DNA of 64,000 nucleotides from Saonia flava (GCF_011927795.1 NZ_JAATJJ010000002.1:248001-312000), one strand, 5' to 3'. Shown: positions 44,423 to 54,609, numbered from the stretch's first letter. The notes: generated by a model not told the origin, from the sequence alone. Program-made: numbers and translations.

Positions 44423-47400
44423 CTATTTTAAGCCATAAATAGTAATAGGACCATCATTGTTTGCCATTAAAAAGTAGTCCTGCCCAGCTACTTTTATTTT
44501 ACCCATATCCTTTATATTTCCATAATTATAAAAACTTATATCTATATAAGGGTGTAGATTACCTTTTTCATCACCGAGCAAAATATAGCCTGTATTGGAA
44601 TCATACCTTATGGTCTCTACTTCGGCCTCAAAAATACTTCCCACTCCAAGAACGTCCATAAACCCATCCTTATTAACATCATCAATAGTAAAGGACATGG
44701 TAGGACCCACTTGCGCATTTGTTGGCAGCTCTTCAATTGCAAATGTTCCGTCACCATTATTGTACACATATAAAGAACTAAAAGTATACACTTCCTTATG
44801 ATAAGAATTCCCTATTTCCTCTTCACCATAAATATCAATCAAACTAGAATTTGCAAATTCCTTATACGTCTGGATTCTTTCACTAATAAAGGCATTTTGC
44901 TCTGTTGAACATTCCTTGCCTCTCACTGGAACTAATTTACCATTGTAGACTTTGCTTAAAAGCATATCATAGGTGTCATTATTATCATAGTTATTGCCAT
45001 ATATGTGCAGCGGCTTTTCCTTTGTAGGGTGAAATTTATTATTGTTTCCAAGATTGCCAACCAGATAATCCATATCACCATCCTTGTCCAAATCAACTTC
45101 TTTTATAGTGTTCCACCAGCCGTTTGTATCCTTAAATTCTGAAATTATTTTTTTTGAGAAAACTCCATTTGAAAAATCAAATACGGTTATCGGCATCCAT
45201 TCCCCAACAACGATTAAATCTTTATCTCCATCACTATCATAGTCAGAAAATATTAAGTCGTTCACAATACCCACTTCTAAAAATTCCGGTGCTATGTCTT
45301 TGGTAACATCCTTGAACTTTCCGTTGGTATTTTCTAAAAAGTAAGACCTAGGAGCCAAAGGATATTTTCCTGGAACCACATTACCCCCAATTGCCAAGTC
45401 CAAATCACCGTCACCATCAAAATCAATGGATTGAACACTTTTGGTACTAGTAACCATTTTAGGCAATCCATAACTTTTTGAAAATGTTCCATCACCCTTG
45501 TTCATATACAATCTATCTTGTAAAAGTGAGCTGTTTTCATCTAGTTCATATCCACTACTCGCCACATAAAGGTCTATATCCCCATCAGAATCTGCATCAA
45601 AAAAATGTGCGCCTATATCTTCATATTTCTTTTCTGAAACAAATAGGGCTTCACTTACTTTGTCAAACGTTCCATTGTTGGTCTGCACATACATTTCAGC
45701 AGGTTGGTTTAATGCCCCCCCAATGAAAAAATCATCCAGTCCATCATTATTGACATCTGCCACCTCAATACAAGGGCCTTGTTGCGACTTTTTTTGTGGC
45801 AACAATACTTGGCGTTCAAAATCATTGAAAATGTTTTCCTGATGTTTAAAATCAATCCCTAAATCCTCAGGATTGATTTTCTTATACCCCTGTGGAACTG
45901 CTTTCTTCATTTCGCCATCAAACTTAAAATCCTTTTTGTCAAAAACAAGGGTTTGGTTTGGCTCTATATTATCCATTGCCAAAACGGTATTATCAGCCCA
46001 TATCACTTCTATACGATTGATTAATTCCTCTTCACCAAGGCCAAAATTAAGGGTTGGTGACATAGAAGATTGATACCCTCTGGACAAATAATGTTCTTTG
46101 GATTGTTGTATCTCATTTGAGTATACTTTAACCTTTGCTCCAATCGCACCTTTGTTCTTTTCATCACCAATAAGTTTAAGGTTTATGTAATTCCCTACAG
46201 AGTTATTTTTATATATTGAAGCTATATCCTCAATATTATTAATAACCAAGTCTAAGTCTCCATCATTGTCCAAATCCGAATATGCAACGCCACTGGAGTT
46301 GACCTTCATATCCAATCCCCAATCTTTGGTCTTATTGGTAAAAGTAAGATCTCCATTATTTTTAAAAATATAATTGGCCAATTTTTCAGATGGCATAGAA
46401 GATAAAAGATCTTCAACGGTAATATCAGCTCCCAAAGAATCTTGCCTCTTTTTTAAAATTTTTCTGTAGTCTTGATTTCCCAACTCATAAGAAATACCAT
46501 TGGTCACAACAATGTCTTTATGCCCATCATTATCAAAATCGGCAATAAGAGGTGCCCAACTCCAATCTGTTTTGGAAACTCCCGCGAGTTGCCCAACATC
46601 ACTAAAAGAACCATTCCCCTTATTAAGGTTTAAGATATTGGACATATATGAATAATGGTACCCCTCATTCACCATTCTCCAAAATCCCTTGGTATTCATA
46701 CTAGGCATATTTTGTTTGCCCCTTATATGATCCTCTGCGGACATGTCCAGCACCAATAAATCTGGTAAAAAATCATTGTTAATATCAGCATAGTCCGAAC
46801 CCATACTGGAATAGGAAGTATGTTTTATTCTTTGGTTTATTTGATTGGAGAATGTTCCATTTTTATTATTGATGTATAAATAATCTGGAGTGATGAAATC
46901 ATTGGCTACATAAACATCTGGCCAACCATCATTATTAAAATCCCCAATTGACGCACTTAAACTGTATTCTTTGTTCATAATACCAGAGGAAAGAGTAACA
47001 TCCGTAAATTTATTTCCATCATTTCTAAACAAATGATCTGAAGTTTCGGAAAAATATTTCCTATCCTTTCTGTCCTCTAGCGCATTGGCATTCACAAAAT
47101 CGTTGCGGTGATTTACCAAAAACATATCTACATCCCCATCCTTATCATAATCTAAAAAATAGGATTGAATTGAGAACCCATTATCATCCAAGCCCCATTT
47201 TTTGGCTTCTTCTTTAAAAGTGCCATTTCCTTGGTTCACATAAAGTTTGTTTCTACGCAACTTTTCATTTTCCATGGAGGCCGATTTACACACATAAATA
47301 TCCAGCCAGCCATCATTATTAATATCTATCATAGACGTGCCCGTACTCCAGCCACCCATATCCTCCACTCCAGCAATGATAGTTTCATCCTTAAATTCAA

Positions 47401-47716
47401 AATCTCCTTGATTTGTGTATAGTTTGTTTGATTGTTGGTTGGAAACCAAATAAATATCATCCAAGCCATCATTGTTTATATCACCTATCGCCACTCCACC
47501 ACCATTATAGGTATAGGAATAGTTGAGCCCATTAAAGGCAAAATCCTCCTTGACAGTATTCCTAAAATTTATATTCGATTTTGAACTTGAAACTAGTTCA
47601 AAGAGCTTGTCCGAGGTAGTTTTTTTCTTTTTTGACTGATTATCCCCACAACCAATGCATATTGCAATGAAAGCTGACAAACACAGAACAGTCTTGATTT
47701 TAACAAACTTTTTCAT
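44423..47716 (-). CDS. CRTAC1-like FG-GAP/VCBS repeat lipoprotein with ASPIC/UnbV domain
   Basis: 1097 residues from ATG 47716, chosen because a lipoprotein signal follows (lipobox ending in CIGC). Many FG-GAP/VCBS blades with Ca-binding loops of the type DINNDGLDDIYLVSN, DYDKDGDVDMFLVNH and DFDGDGDLDLAIGGN build one or two beta-propellers. In the middle an ASPIC/UnbV domain is visible (YLSRGYQSSMSPTLNFGLG, INRIEVIWADNTV). Such proteins are common beside SusC/SusD genes in Bacteroidota and are thought to bind glycans at the surface, but no activity is established. A terminator separates it from the susCD operon, so it is probably a separate transcript. Confidence 0.88.
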   Translation of the reverse strand: MKKFVKIKTVLCLSAFIAICIGCGDNQSKKKKTTSDKLFELVSSSKSNINFRNTVKEDFAFNGLNYSYTYNGGGVAIGDINNDGLDDIYLVSNQQSNKLYTNQGDFEFKDETIIAGVEDMGGWSTGTSMIDINNDGWLDIYVCKSASMENEKLRRNKLYVNQGNGTFKEEAKKWGLDDNGFSIQSYFLDYDKDGDVDMFLVNHRNDFVNANALEDRKDRKYFSETSDHLFRNDGNKFTDVTLSSGIMNKEYSLSASIGDFNNDGWPDVYVANDFITPDYLYINNKNGTFSNQINQRIKHTSYSSMGSDYADINNDFLPDLLVLDMSAEDHIRGKQNMPSMNTKGFWRMVNEGYHYSYMSNILNLNKGNGSFSDVGQLAGVSKTDWSWAPLIADFDNDGHKDIVVTNGISYELGNQDYRKILKKRQDSLGADITVEDLLSSMPSEKLANYIFKNNGDLTFTNKTKDWGLDMKVNSSGVAYSDLDNDGDLDLVINNIEDIASIYKNNSVGNYINLKLIGDEKNKGAIGAKVKVYSNEIQQSKEHYLSRGYQSSMSPTLNFGLGEEELINRIEVIWADNTVLAMDNIEPNQTLVFDKKDFKFDGEMKKAVPQGYKKINPEDLGIDFKHQENIFNDFERQVLLPQKKSQQGPCIEVADVNNDGLDDFFIGGALNQPAEMYVQTNNGTFDKVSEALFVSEKKYEDIGAHFFDADSDGDIDLYVASSGYELDENSSLLQDRLYMNKGDGTFSKSYGLPKMVTSTKSVQSIDFDGDGDLDLAIGGNVVPGKYPLAPRSYFLENTNGKFKDVTKDIAPEFLEVGIVNDLIFSDYDSDGDKDLIVVGEWMPITVFDFSNGVFSKKIISEFKDTNGWWNTIKEVDLDKDGDMDYLVGNLGNNNKFHPTKEKPLHIYGNNYDNNDTYDMLLSKVYNGKLVPVRGKECSTEQNAFISERIQTYKEFANSSLIDIYGEEEIGNSYHKEVYTFSSLYVYNNGDGTFAIEELPTNAQVGPTMSFTIDDVNKDGFMDVLGVGSIFEAEVETIRYDSNTGYILLGDEKGNLHPYIDISFYNYGNIKDMGKIKVAGQDYFLMANNDGPITIYGLK

Positions 47717-47755
47717 GATACTCAAATATAAAAAAACATCAAACAACTAATCAAA

Positions 47756-47783
47756 AAAGCCGTCTACTTTCGTAAACGGCTTT
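47756..47783 (-). terminator. Rho-independent terminator of the susC-susD-CBM operon
   Basis: AAAGCCGT (47783-47776 on the minus strand) pairs with ACGGCTTT (47763-47756) and is followed by a T run. It lies 45 bp after the stop codon of the CBM protein gene. Confidence 0.85.
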
Positions 47784-47828
47784 AGTTGAAAATTGCTACT
47801 AACTCAATTAAAAACTAATTATTTTAAT

Positions 47829-49802
47829 TTACTCACATGGGTCATATTCCACTACAGAAACATCATCCACAAAGAATGTCTGTCCTGTTTCTCCCATATC
47901 GAATAACAATCTATATACACCAGATGCAACCGCTGGCACATCTGCTAAAACAAATGAAAAATATGTCCAGTCTTCAGTGATATCCAAATTGTCTGAGTAG
48001 AAGAAATCTGAACCATCTCCCCCGTTATATTGTGACATGGAAATTCTAAAGAAACCATCTGGTCCGGAAGCTTTTGCCCAGAAGCTTATTTTATAATCAC
48101 TTCCTGCTTCCATATCCAGTGGGTCAGAGGCCATTTGTGTATCCCACGGATTAGCGGCAGCACCTGTTGCGGTCAACGAAGCTCCTCCAGAGACAAATTC
48201 AGCGGTTGAAACTTCATGGGTTCCATTGAGGGATTCCCAACCTGTAAGACCGTCCTCAAAACCTCCATTAGCATTTAAAGGTGCAGCTGGTGGTTCATAT
48301 TCTCTAACATTGACAGCATCAACAAAGAATGTCTGTCCTGTTTCCCCCATATCAAATAACAATCTGTATACACCCGACGCAACAGCCGGTACATCGCTCA
48401 ATACAAATGAAAAATATGTCCAGTCTTCAGGAATATCCAAATTATCTGAATAGAAGAAATCTGAACCGTCCCCTCCGTTATATTGTGACATGGAAATTCT
48501 AAAGAAACCGTCGGGTCCCGCGGCTTTTGCCCAGAAACTGATTTCATAATCATTTCCTGCAACCATATCCAATGGGTCAGAGGCCATTTGCGTGTCCCAA
48601 GGATTCGCGGCAGCACCTGTTGCGGTTAAAGAACTACTACCACAATAAAATTCAGTAGTAGAAATTTCATGGGTTCCATTGAGGGATTCCCAACCTGTAA
48701 GACCATCTTCAAAACTACCATTAGCAAGAATTGAAGGTGCTGTTCCTCCTGCTCCCACTGCTCCTGGAACCAAACCAATATGATCTATCATAAACGCTCC
48801 GGTCGAAGCACCCATATCCAAAACTGCTCTATGTTCTGGTAAATCATTTGTAACAGTAAAAGTCCAGCTATATGGTTGCCAAAAATCTTCCAACACTTTG
48901 TCCTCTCCGTAAAAATAATCCGCTCCACTTCCATCAAATTGAGAAATTGAGAATCTAAAGAAAGCTCCTTCATCAATTGCCTTGGCCCATAAAACAAGTG
49001 TATATTCAGCACCAAATTCCAATTGAACAGGATCAGAAGCAAATTGATTGTCCCAAGGGTTTCCACTTGCTGGGTCAACCCTCATTGATCTTCCACCTCC
49101 GTAGGCATCTTCACCAACAACAGCAGTCATTCTATCTCCTCCATTTAATTTTTCCCAACCAGGGAAATCATCTCCGGAGCCATCTTGCATTTCTCCATTG
49201 GTCAAAACACTTTCACGTGCCATGAAGCCAGTTGTTGTTGTTGTCTCACCATGAATTGATGATATGCCAATTTCCAAAAATTCATCATCTGCCAAACCAC
49301 TTGGAACAGTTACAACCAATTCCGTTGGTGAGTTTGAAGTTATGGTAGCTGCAACACCATCTATTGTTACCATTGGGGTATATTCAGAGTTAAAACTTAG
49401 TCCCTGAATGACCAAATCTCCTCCTATAGGCACAAAAGCATCAAACTTTTCAATAACTGGTATGGGTCTAAGCAGTACCTCAAATGGTGCAGTAACCCTA
49501 TAGTTATTGGCCATTGCCAATGTTATTGTATTATTTCCTATTTCAGAATTTTCTGGTACATTAAAAGTTACAATGTCACCATCCAATTGAAATTCAGCTT
49601 GTGCATTTCCTACAAATATAAATTGAATCGTATTAAAATTAGTACCTGTTATTGATACTGGATCACCAGGAAAGGCGCTAGTTACATCAAAACTACTTAC
49701 TGCAACATCTGGTGCAATAAAATCGTCTTCTTCGCAATTGGTCAATCCAAGCCCCATTAAAATAGCTAAGAAACCAATTATTAATTTTTTGTTCGTTTTC
49801 AT
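47829..49802 (-). CDS. Surface glycan-binding lipoprotein: two IPT/TIG domains and three CBM4/9-like modules
   Basis: 657 residues from ATG 49802, chosen because MKTNKKLIIGFLAILMG begins a lipoprotein signal (lipobox ending in TNC, Cys23); the longer frame overlaps susD by 95 bp. Two IPT/TIG-like beta domains (about 30-112 and 113-195) are followed by three carbohydrate-binding modules (about 198-347, 357-502, 508-653), each with a NPWD segment and an ISFWAKA-type strand. The last two are almost identical. As third gene after susC and susD it is most likely the outer-membrane binding protein that holds xylan for the SusCD importer. It has no catalytic domain. Confidence 0.9.
   Translation of the reverse strand: MKTNKKLIIGFLAILMGLGLTNCEEDDFIAPDVAVSSFDVTSAFPGDPVSITGTNFNTIQFIFVGNAQAEFQLDGDIVTFNVPENSEIGNNTITLAMANNYRVTAPFEVLLRPIPVIEKFDAFVPIGGDLVIQGLSFNSEYTPMVTIDGVAATITSNSPTELVVTVPSGLADDEFLEIGISSIHGETTTTTGFMARESVLTNGEMQDGSGDDFPGWEKLNGGDRMTAVVGEDAYGGGRSMRVDPASGNPWDNQFASDPVQLEFGAEYTLVLWAKAIDEGAFFRFSISQFDGSGADYFYGEDKVLEDFWQPYSWTFTVTNDLPEHRAVLDMGASTGAFMIDHIGLVPGAVGAGGTAPSILANGSFEDGLTGWESLNGTHEISTTEFYCGSSSLTATGAAANPWDTQMASDPLDMVAGNDYEISFWAKAAGPDGFFRISMSQYNGGDGSDFFYSDNLDIPEDWTYFSFVLSDVPAVASGVYRLLFDMGETGQTFFVDAVNVREYEPPAAPLNANGGFEDGLTGWESLNGTHEVSTAEFVSGGASLTATGAAANPWDTQMASDPLDMEAGSDYKISFWAKASGPDGFFRISMSQYNGGDGSDFFYSDNLDITEDWTYFSFVLADVPAVASGVYRLLFDMGETGQTFFVDDVSVVEYDPCE
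47844..48731 (-). repeat. Tandem duplication of a CBM-coding unit (about 435 bp, two copies)
   Basis: Copy A 48297-48731 and copy B 47844-48278 encode residues 358-502 and 509-653 of the CBM protein. The proteins differ at only about 15 of 145 positions; long stretches such as TGAAANPWDTQMASDPLDM and FFRISMSQYNGGDGSDFFY are the same. The first CBM (residues 198-347) is clearly diverged, so the duplication is recent. Confidence 0.9.
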
Positions 49803-49824
49803 AATATCTAAAAATATATTTTTA

Positions 49825-51444
49825 TTAATAACCAGGGTTTTGTTGGCTTCCTGTTTGGTCAATAAAGGATAATGGGATAGGCCATAACCTGTGTCTATCC
49901 TGCACATTTGGAGATGCATCTACATTATGCATTTGAACTCTTTCCACCAAAATGTTATTTCTTTTTAAGAAAGACCAACGATGTCCTTCATGGCCTAGCT
50001 CCCTTGCATGCTCTTCAACAATATCTTCAAAAGTGATGTTTGAGAAATTTCCACTTGCATCTCCATATGCTCTTTCTCTTAGCACATTCAGTAGTTGCAT
50101 AGCTCTTGCCGCATTTCCAGCTTTAAAATGAGCTTCGGCTCCTGAGATAAAAGCATGGGCATATCGGTAAACAATAATGTTTCTCCATCCCTCAGCTTGT
50201 GCAACTGTCCTACCCAACGTGCCATCCTCCCAAGTCTTAATGGTGGTTGGTTCCACATATCTCCATTCCCTGCCTTCAGTTGGCCATTGTTCCTGTAAAT
50301 GATCTAGGGTAACTACATCGCCCAAGTTTACACCATCAGGCAAGTTTTCGGCATCATCAAATATCCATTCCAACTTATGCCACGCAGCTATCCTGCCGTC
50401 TGCCTCATCTTTAACATCACCATCATCATTGGTATCGAACAATGTCCAATAATAAGCTGATGGAGATAATCTTGACCAAGGTCTTCCTCCAGTTTCCATT
50501 GTTCTGGCAACTCCGTTTACCCTATCATAAAGAGGAACAAATTGTTGGGATTGCCATTGTACCGTCTCTGGAATTGCTGGGTCAAACCCTATTGAAAAGA
50601 CAACTTCATCGTTAGTTTCTGTGTCACCATCCAAACCAAAAATATTGTCCAATGGCTGTAACAAATATGATGGATCAGCAACAAGCTCATCAGCAGCAGC
50701 TGCGGCGGCTGCATTATTGCCCAAATCTAAATTAGCTTCGGTCAATAATATCAATGTCAATCCTCTCGTAGGTCTTTCAATAGGCTCTACAATATTTGGA
50801 TCAACCTCTGCTCTTGTTCTAATTATGGGTAAGGCTTTGTTCAAATCGGAAAGAATCAAACTGTACACTTCAGATCTTTGACTTTGCTCAGTTTCAAATT
50901 GTGGACCATCTTTGTCCAAATCCCTTACATCAATAATAGGAATGTTATCAAATCGGCGAACCAATTCCAAATACAGATACGCTCGCATAGTGTATGCCTG
51001 GCCCAAATTATCAGCTCCTGTTTCACCGAGTTCGGCATCTGGCAAATTGCCAAGGGCCGAAATAATGGTGTTGGCAAAAACAATACCATTGTAGTGTCTG
51101 TTCCATAAAGACTCTATTTGCTCACTCTGAGCCGAAAAGTTTCCGTCATACGTATTCATTCCAAAGAGACCAGACGCAGGCTCATCAGCTAAATGCGTTC
51201 CATTTCTTACAATATCTGTTCCGCACTGCCTGTTAACTGAGACCCTGATATCACTAAAAATACTCTTCAACTCAGTTACAGCGCCTTCCACAATTGCCTG
51301 TGCGCCTTTTGCCGTTTGGGCGGCATCAGGACCAGACAAAGAGGTTTCGCGCTCTACTTCTAAAATATTCTTTTCACAGCTTTCAGTTATAACGGCAACC
51401 GAAACCAGTGTAATTAATGTTAAAAATTTATTTAATCTTTTCAT
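49825..51444 (-). CDS. SusD/RagB-family outer-membrane nutrient-binding lipoprotein
   Basis: 539 residues with a lipoprotein signal (lipobox ending ITESC, Cys23). SusD features are the N-terminal helical part (AQAIVEGAVTELKSIFSD), ADNLGQAYTMRAYLYLELVR with RFDNIPI, PTRGLTLILLTEANLDLGN and AAAAAAADELV (TPR-like helices), and the C-terminal AARAMQLLNVLRERAYG and VEEHARELGHEGHRWSFLKR. It forms the lid over the SusC barrel and captures oligosaccharides, probably (glucurono)xylo-oligosaccharides given the locus. It follows susC by 11 bp. Confidence 0.95.
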   Translation of the reverse strand: MKRLNKFLTLITLVSVAVITESCEKNILEVERETSLSGPDAAQTAKGAQAIVEGAVTELKSIFSDIRVSVNRQCGTDIVRNGTHLADEPASGLFGMNTYDGNFSAQSEQIESLWNRHYNGIVFANTIISALGNLPDAELGETGADNLGQAYTMRAYLYLELVRRFDNIPIIDVRDLDKDGPQFETEQSQRSEVYSLILSDLNKALPIIRTRAEVDPNIVEPIERPTRGLTLILLTEANLDLGNNAAAAAAADELVADPSYLLQPLDNIFGLDGDTETNDEVVFSIGFDPAIPETVQWQSQQFVPLYDRVNGVARTMETGGRPWSRLSPSAYYWTLFDTNDDGDVKDEADGRIAAWHKLEWIFDDAENLPDGVNLGDVVTLDHLQEQWPTEGREWRYVEPTTIKTWEDGTLGRTVAQAEGWRNIIVYRYAHAFISGAEAHFKAGNAARAMQLLNVLRERAYGDASGNFSNITFEDIVEEHARELGHEGHRWSFLKRNNILVERVQMHNVDASPNVQDRHRLWPIPLSFIDQTGSQQNPGY

Positions 51445-51455
51445 GACTTTTTTTT

Positions 51456-54400
51456 TTAAAATGTAAGATTAACACCCAATGACCAGTTTCTTGATATTGG
51501 ATATTGTCCTATATTGTCTTGTTCAGGAGAATAAGCATTCTTATAATCGGTCCAGTAGTACAAGTTGTTGCCCCTTACAGAAAACCTAACATCATTCAGG
51601 AAGGTATTTTCCAAGTGCTTTTTGGGAAAACTATAAGACAAAGAAACATTACGAAGTGCAACAAAACTTGCATCCTCTACATGAATGGAATTTCTAAACT
51701 GACCTCCATTGGTCAAATGAGATCCATCACCAACCCGGGGATAATCATTGGTAGGGTTTTCAGGGGTCCAATAATTAATATAAACTGAATTACCTCTTGT
51801 TTGATTGTAGGAGCCATAAATTCCGTTAATTCTAGATACTCCTTGAACGGCCTCTAACAATACAGACAGCTCAACATCTTTATAACGGAACACATTGTTA
51901 AAACCTCCGTACCAATCTGGTGTAGGGTTCCCTAGAAATGTTCTATCATCAAAATCAATGTTTCCATCACCATTGACATCGGCATATTTGCCATCACCAG
52001 GTTGGGGTGTATTGCCAAAATGAGTTACTGCTGGTGTTTCATTCAATTGATACACGCCTTCATATTTAAAACCATAGATCTCTCTGATATCCTGCCCAAT
52101 GAACCATCCGTTATCAATATCATCATTCGTACCGGACAACGTAGTGTTCAAACTAACAATTTCATTCTTGCTGGTTGCCCAGTTAACCGTAGCTGTCCAT
52201 CCAAAGTCATCTGTACTAATGACATCAGCCTTCAAAGATGCTTCGATACCTTCATTCTTGGTTTCTCCAATATTGGAAGGATAGAAAGCAAATCCATTGT
52301 TAAGTGCTGGGGGAATGTTTTGGAACAAGAGTACATCTGTGGTATTTGTTCTATACACCTCAACAGATCCTGAAATCCTGTTATTAAAAAGTCCATAATC
52401 AAGACCGGCATTTAATTGCTTACTGGTCTCCCATTTTATATTCTTGTTACCAGCAACATTATTTTGTCTAAAAGCGGTGGTACCATCTAAAAGTGTCACC
52501 AACTGGCTACCTGCCGTTGAGGAGAAAGAAGGAACATTATCATTACCCAATTCTCCATAACTAAATCGGAACTTCAATTGGTTCAAGGCATCGCCACCAA
52601 ACCACCAGTCTTCTGCATGTGCATTCCATGCCAAGGCAGCTGATGGGAACCAACCTACACGGTTATCCCCTTCGAACTTGGAGGATGTATCTCGACGCAA
52701 AGTTAGTGTAAGACTGTACTTTCCACCATAATTATACCCCAATCTACTGGCAAGGTATAATTTCCCCCAATCATCTGATTGAAGTTCAAATCTTTCCATT
52801 GCCTGAGGTGCAGAACCTATTCCCATATATCCCAGTTCATCAGAAGCTGTATTTTCCCCGAACATAATACTACGTCTCCACTCAAATTGTTGGAAACCAA
52901 AAACAAAGTTGGCATTGATACCATGGTCCCCCCAGTTCTTTTTATAGGTAAGAATGTTATCCAACAAATAGGTTGTTGTCTCTGTATCTTGAATTTCACC
53001 TTCACTATTTGCGCCATCTGTAAATTGGCTACTTCTGAATTCACCCGTGAACTCATCACGTTGCTCTACAAAAGAGTTAAGGTTATACGTTAACCCATCT
53101 GCCAATTGCATCTCTATATATGGATTGATGTAAATTCGATCTACTTCTCTATCAAAAAGCCCTTCTTTCAATTGATGCAAAGGATTTATGGCAAACCTAT
53201 CTTCTGTCGTAAACTTGGTAAAGTTCCCGTCTTCATCATATAGGTTGCCGTAGGGTGAAGTTTGTATTGCAGCATTTAAAGTTAAATCCAATTCTATTGC
53301 CCTTTGATCGGCTTTTGATTTTGAGAATTGCACCCTTGAACCCATTTTAAACCAATCGTTAACATTTAATTCACCATTAAACCTAAAGGAGTATCTCTTA
53401 TAATCAGCTCCATCAATTGGTCCTGTTTCATTATACATATTTCCTGCCAAGTAGAAGGTTCCAAGTTCTGAACCGCCCGTAAAGGTAATACCCGCCGTAT
53501 TTTGAATTCCAGTTCGTGTTACTTGATCGTGCCAATTGATTTCTTTTCCTGCTATGTAGTTTGGATATTCAACCGTGGCATCAAATAGACCTAAAATGGT
53601 GGCTGGATTTGGTGCATTGGGATCACCTGCTTTAGAAATATCAATAAACGTTTTGAGCAATTGATCACCTGTCATAACATCGGGGGTTTGTACCAAATCA
53701 ACAAAACCAGTTGATGTGGTTACCTGAACCCTTGCTCTACCCGCTCTACCACTTTTGGTTGTGATAAGCACTACCCCGTTGGCCCCTGAAGTACCATAAA
53801 TGGATGCGGAACCAGCATCTTTAAGAATATTGATACTTTCAATATCATCCGTATTAAATTCCGATAAACTTTGATTTACAAGTGGAACTCCATCTACAAC
53901 TATCAAAGGCGTGTTGTTTTGGTCTATAAGATCACTTCCACTGGTAGAGGCCCCAAGTGAGTTATTGCCCCTAATCTTAAAAGTTGGTGAGGAACCTGGA
54001 GTTCCTGAAGTCCTGGTAACTTGGAGTCCAGCCACCTGACCTCTAAGTGATTCCACCACATTGGGAACTGGTACCTTAGCTACTTCCTCAACATCTACGG
54101 TGGTAATAGCACCCGTAACGTTGGCTCTTTCCATAGTACCATACCCCACAACAACTACTTCATCTAATAGCTGTGTGTCCTCAATCATTGCTATATTAAC
54201 GGAACTTCTTCCATTTACAGCAACCTCTTGGGCTACAAAGCCCAAATAACTAAATTGTAACGTGGCATTAGATGGAACCGTAATTGTATAAAGCCCATCA
54301 AAATTTGTAGTAGTTCCGGTAGCAGTTCCCTTTACCACAACACTCACCCCAGCCAAAGGAAAGTTTGAATCATCTGTAACCGTTCCGGATACAGAAACAT

Positions 54401-54494
54401 CTTGTGCACTCAATGAATAAGTAAGCACCAAAAAGAAAAACAGAAAGTGCCATTTCCTATTCACAAGAATGTTTCTCATTAAATAATTGGTCAT
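51456..54494 (-). CDS. SusC/RagA-family TonB-dependent outer-membrane transporter
   Basis: 1012 residues from ATG 54494 (ATG 54479 is also possible). After the signal peptide (to SLSAQ) comes a carboxypeptidase-regulatory-like domain (VSGTVTDDSNFPLAGVSVVV), the TonB-box region LLDEVVVVGYGTMERANVTG, the plug (ESLRGQVAGLQVTRTSGTPG, INILKDAGSASIYGTSGANG) and a C-terminal 22-strand barrel ending in SLGVNLTF. It imports oligosaccharides across the outer membrane with SusD. A LacI-type operator lies 100 bp upstream. No sigma/anti-sigma pair or hybrid two-component system is adjacent, which supports control by LacI. Confidence 0.96.
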   Translation of the reverse strand: MTNYLMRNILVNRKWHFLFFFLVLTYSLSAQDVSVSGTVTDDSNFPLAGVSVVVKGTATGTTTNFDGLYTITVPSNATLQFSYLGFVAQEVAVNGRSSVNIAMIEDTQLLDEVVVVGYGTMERANVTGAITTVDVEEVAKVPVPNVVESLRGQVAGLQVTRTSGTPGSSPTFKIRGNNSLGASTSGSDLIDQNNTPLIVVDGVPLVNQSLSEFNTDDIESINILKDAGSASIYGTSGANGVVLITTKSGRAGRARVQVTTSTGFVDLVQTPDVMTGDQLLKTFIDISKAGDPNAPNPATILGLFDATVEYPNYIAGKEINWHDQVTRTGIQNTAGITFTGGSELGTFYLAGNMYNETGPIDGADYKRYSFRFNGELNVNDWFKMGSRVQFSKSKADQRAIELDLTLNAAIQTSPYGNLYDEDGNFTKFTTEDRFAINPLHQLKEGLFDREVDRIYINPYIEMQLADGLTYNLNSFVEQRDEFTGEFRSSQFTDGANSEGEIQDTETTTYLLDNILTYKKNWGDHGINANFVFGFQQFEWRRSIMFGENTASDELGYMGIGSAPQAMERFELQSDDWGKLYLASRLGYNYGGKYSLTLTLRRDTSSKFEGDNRVGWFPSAALAWNAHAEDWWFGGDALNQLKFRFSYGELGNDNVPSFSSTAGSQLVTLLDGTTAFRQNNVAGNKNIKWETSKQLNAGLDYGLFNNRISGSVEVYRTNTTDVLLFQNIPPALNNGFAFYPSNIGETKNEGIEASLKADVISTDDFGWTATVNWATSKNEIVSLNTTLSGTNDDIDNGWFIGQDIREIYGFKYEGVYQLNETPAVTHFGNTPQPGDGKYADVNGDGNIDFDDRTFLGNPTPDWYGGFNNVFRYKDVELSVLLEAVQGVSRINGIYGSYNQTRGNSVYINYWTPENPTNDYPRVGDGSHLTNGGQFRNSIHVEDASFVALRNVSLSYSFPKKHLENTFLNDVRFSVRGNNLYYWTDYKNAYSPEQDNIGQYPISRNWSLGVNLTF

Positions 54495-54593
54495 GTTGTT
54501 AAGTTTTAAATTTTTTAAGTTAATTTATACAGTTCTAGCAATAGAACTGAGGTATAATTTTCAATGTGATAAATATACATAATTATACAAATT

Positions 54594-54609
54594 ATGCAAT
54601 CGATTGCGT
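54594..54609. promoter_or_regulatory. LacI-type operator upstream of susC
   Basis: ATGCAATCGATTGCGT, identical over 16 bp to 33811-33826, with the perfect palindrome GCAATCGATTGC at 54596-54607. On the minus strand a near-consensus -7 box TATATTTA (54577-54570) follows 16 bp downstream, and the susC ATG is 76 bp beyond it. Confidence 0.75.
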
